From contig CAKTXH010000111.1 of assembly GCA_934630975.1 (NCBI GenBank), forward strand, positions 1 to 6,867: a stretch of DNA of 6,867 bases, in the 5' to 3' direction. A program made the position numbers and the translations under genes. Positions within the stretch are counted from its first letter, which is position 1. Each line of letters opens with the position of its first letter. Shown piece by piece: positions 6,610 to 6,867 of the stretch. The DNA comes from an uncultured Clostridia bacterium (GTDB lineage: Bacteria > Bacillota > Clostridia > Christensenellales > Aristaeellaceae). Under the pieces are notes generated by a model. It was not told the DNA's origin. It saw only the letters and a program-made list of their open reading frames with translations, and made no database searches.

Positions 6610-6618
6610 CCTTCCTTT
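6610..6618 (-). promoter_or_regulatory. RBS deciding the aspS start
   Basis: AAAGGAAGG ends 6 nt before ATG 6601-6603 and 9 nt before the adjacent ATG 6598-6600. Both starts are possible, differing by one methionine. The site lies about 45 nt after the T-box terminator, so translation begins only on read-through transcripts. Confidence 0.75.
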
Positions 6619-6662
6619 CGCCCTATGCGGGCCTTTTCGTGGCTGTTCGGTTCGCGTTTTCC

Positions 6663-6705
6663 AAAAGAAAAACCGTCCCGAACAGATTCGTTCTGCTCGG
6701 GACGG
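6663..6705 (-). terminator. Regulated terminator of the T-box leader
   Basis: CCGTCCCGAGCAGA (6692-6705) pairs over 14 bp with TCTGTTCGGGACGG (6673-6686), one G-U, loop ACGAA, followed by TTTTTCTTTT (6663-6672). The 5' arm overlaps the bases that close the antiterminator (6699-6706), so the two structures exclude each other, as a transcriptional T-box requires. Confidence 0.95.
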
Positions 6706-6867
6706 GATCATACGTAAACGTACCCCGCGGTACCACCCAAGTTGCTGCCTGCGGCCATCACCCGGCAACCCCTCTCATCCTTAACGCGGATCAATCGGAT
6801 GCGCCTGGGCGAACGCGTTGGCGCACCGGCTCGGGAGTGTTCTTTCCGCCCGCGGGGTTTCTGCGCA
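6663..6867 (-). promoter_or_regulatory. T-box riboswitch leader of aspS-gatCAB (5' part outside window)
   Basis: Senses uncharged tRNA and allows read-through into aspS-gatCAB when charging fails. The T-box core AACTTGGGTGGTACCGCGG is at 6725-6743; the bulge UGGU (6732-6735) pairs with the tRNA NCCA end, A73 by Watson-Crick or G73 by wobble. The antiterminator pairs GGG (6736-6738) and CGGG (6724-6727) with CCCG-U-CCC (6699-6706), which also forms the terminator arm. Stem III is closed by GTTGC/GCAAC (6765-6769 with 6741-6745). Stem II pairs 6820-6826 with 6799-6805, and the IIA/B pseudoknot region has ATCC/GGAT (6788-6791 with 6777-6780). The 3' side of Stem I reads GGAAAGAACACTCCCGAGC (6829-6847), placing the specifier at GAAC (6839-6842): AAC (Asn) followed by the usual purine, overlapping GAA (Glu). 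The 5' half of Stem I and the promoter lie beyond the right edge. Confidence 0.93.

Noticed and set aside
5260..6717. A 485-codon plus-strand open frame opposite aspS
   Set aside because: It mirrors aspS and the T-box terminator, is rich in Arg, His and Leu, and shows no family motif. It is an antisense shadow.
6604..6768. N-terminal extension of AspRS to the ATG at 6768 (492 residues)
   Set aside because: The extension would translate the antiterminator, the terminator stem and its U tract. It has no homology to the AspRS N-terminus, whereas the ATG at 6603 has a good RBS.

Overview
The window reads as a piece of a GC-rich Bacillota (Clostridia-type) chromosome. Pointers are strong AAGGAGG-like ribosome binding sites, consensus sigma-A promoters, intrinsic terminators with U tracts, a T-box riboswitch, and the indirect (transamidation) route to Asn-tRNA. 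Lineage below that level cannot be read from the sequence. Every supported gene is on the minus strand, so transcription runs from high to low coordinates.

6867-5290-2088 (first transcription unit): a T-box leader, cut by the window edge in Stem I, carries the T-box bulge, a competing antiterminator and a 14-bp intrinsic terminator. It precedes a tight operon aspS-gatC-gatA-gatB with gaps of 13, 12 and 3 nt, closed by a strong terminator at 2042-2071. The AspRS is the short archaeal/eukaryotic-like type, expected to be non-discriminating: it would make Asp-tRNAAsp and mis-make Asp-tRNAAsn. GatCAB then amidates the Asp-tRNAAsn to Asn-tRNAAsn, and if GlnRS is absent also Glu-tRNAGln to Gln-tRNAGln. 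The specifier region of the leader reads G-A-A-C, so a Glu codon (GAA) and an Asn codon (AAC) overlap by a one-base shift. This is the arrangement described for the dual-specificity T-box of the Clostridium acetobutylicum transamidation operon, and it is the most interesting signal here.

2087-1653 (435 nt, no gene): the gatB terminator, then two inverted copies (1842-1890 and 1982-2028) of a ~48-bp two-hairpin repeat around a 91-bp AT-rich core, then the gdhA promoter (1716-1744) with two direct repeats just upstream of its -35 box.

1652-318 (second unit): gdhA, a hexameric-type glutamate dehydrogenase that looks NADP-dependent, followed by a terminator at 259-290. Glutamate links it metabolically to the transamidation pathway, but it has its own promoter and terminator.

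258-1 (third unit): a near-perfect sigma-A promoter (131-159), an inverted repeat further upstream, a 5' UTR hairpin, a strong RBS, and the first 20 codons of a protein that begins with a signal peptide and leaves the window.

The genes themselves are conserved housekeeping genes. I see no defence system, CRISPR array, prophage, transposase, rRNA or tRNA gene. Several long plus-strand open frames are antisense shadows and are rejected.
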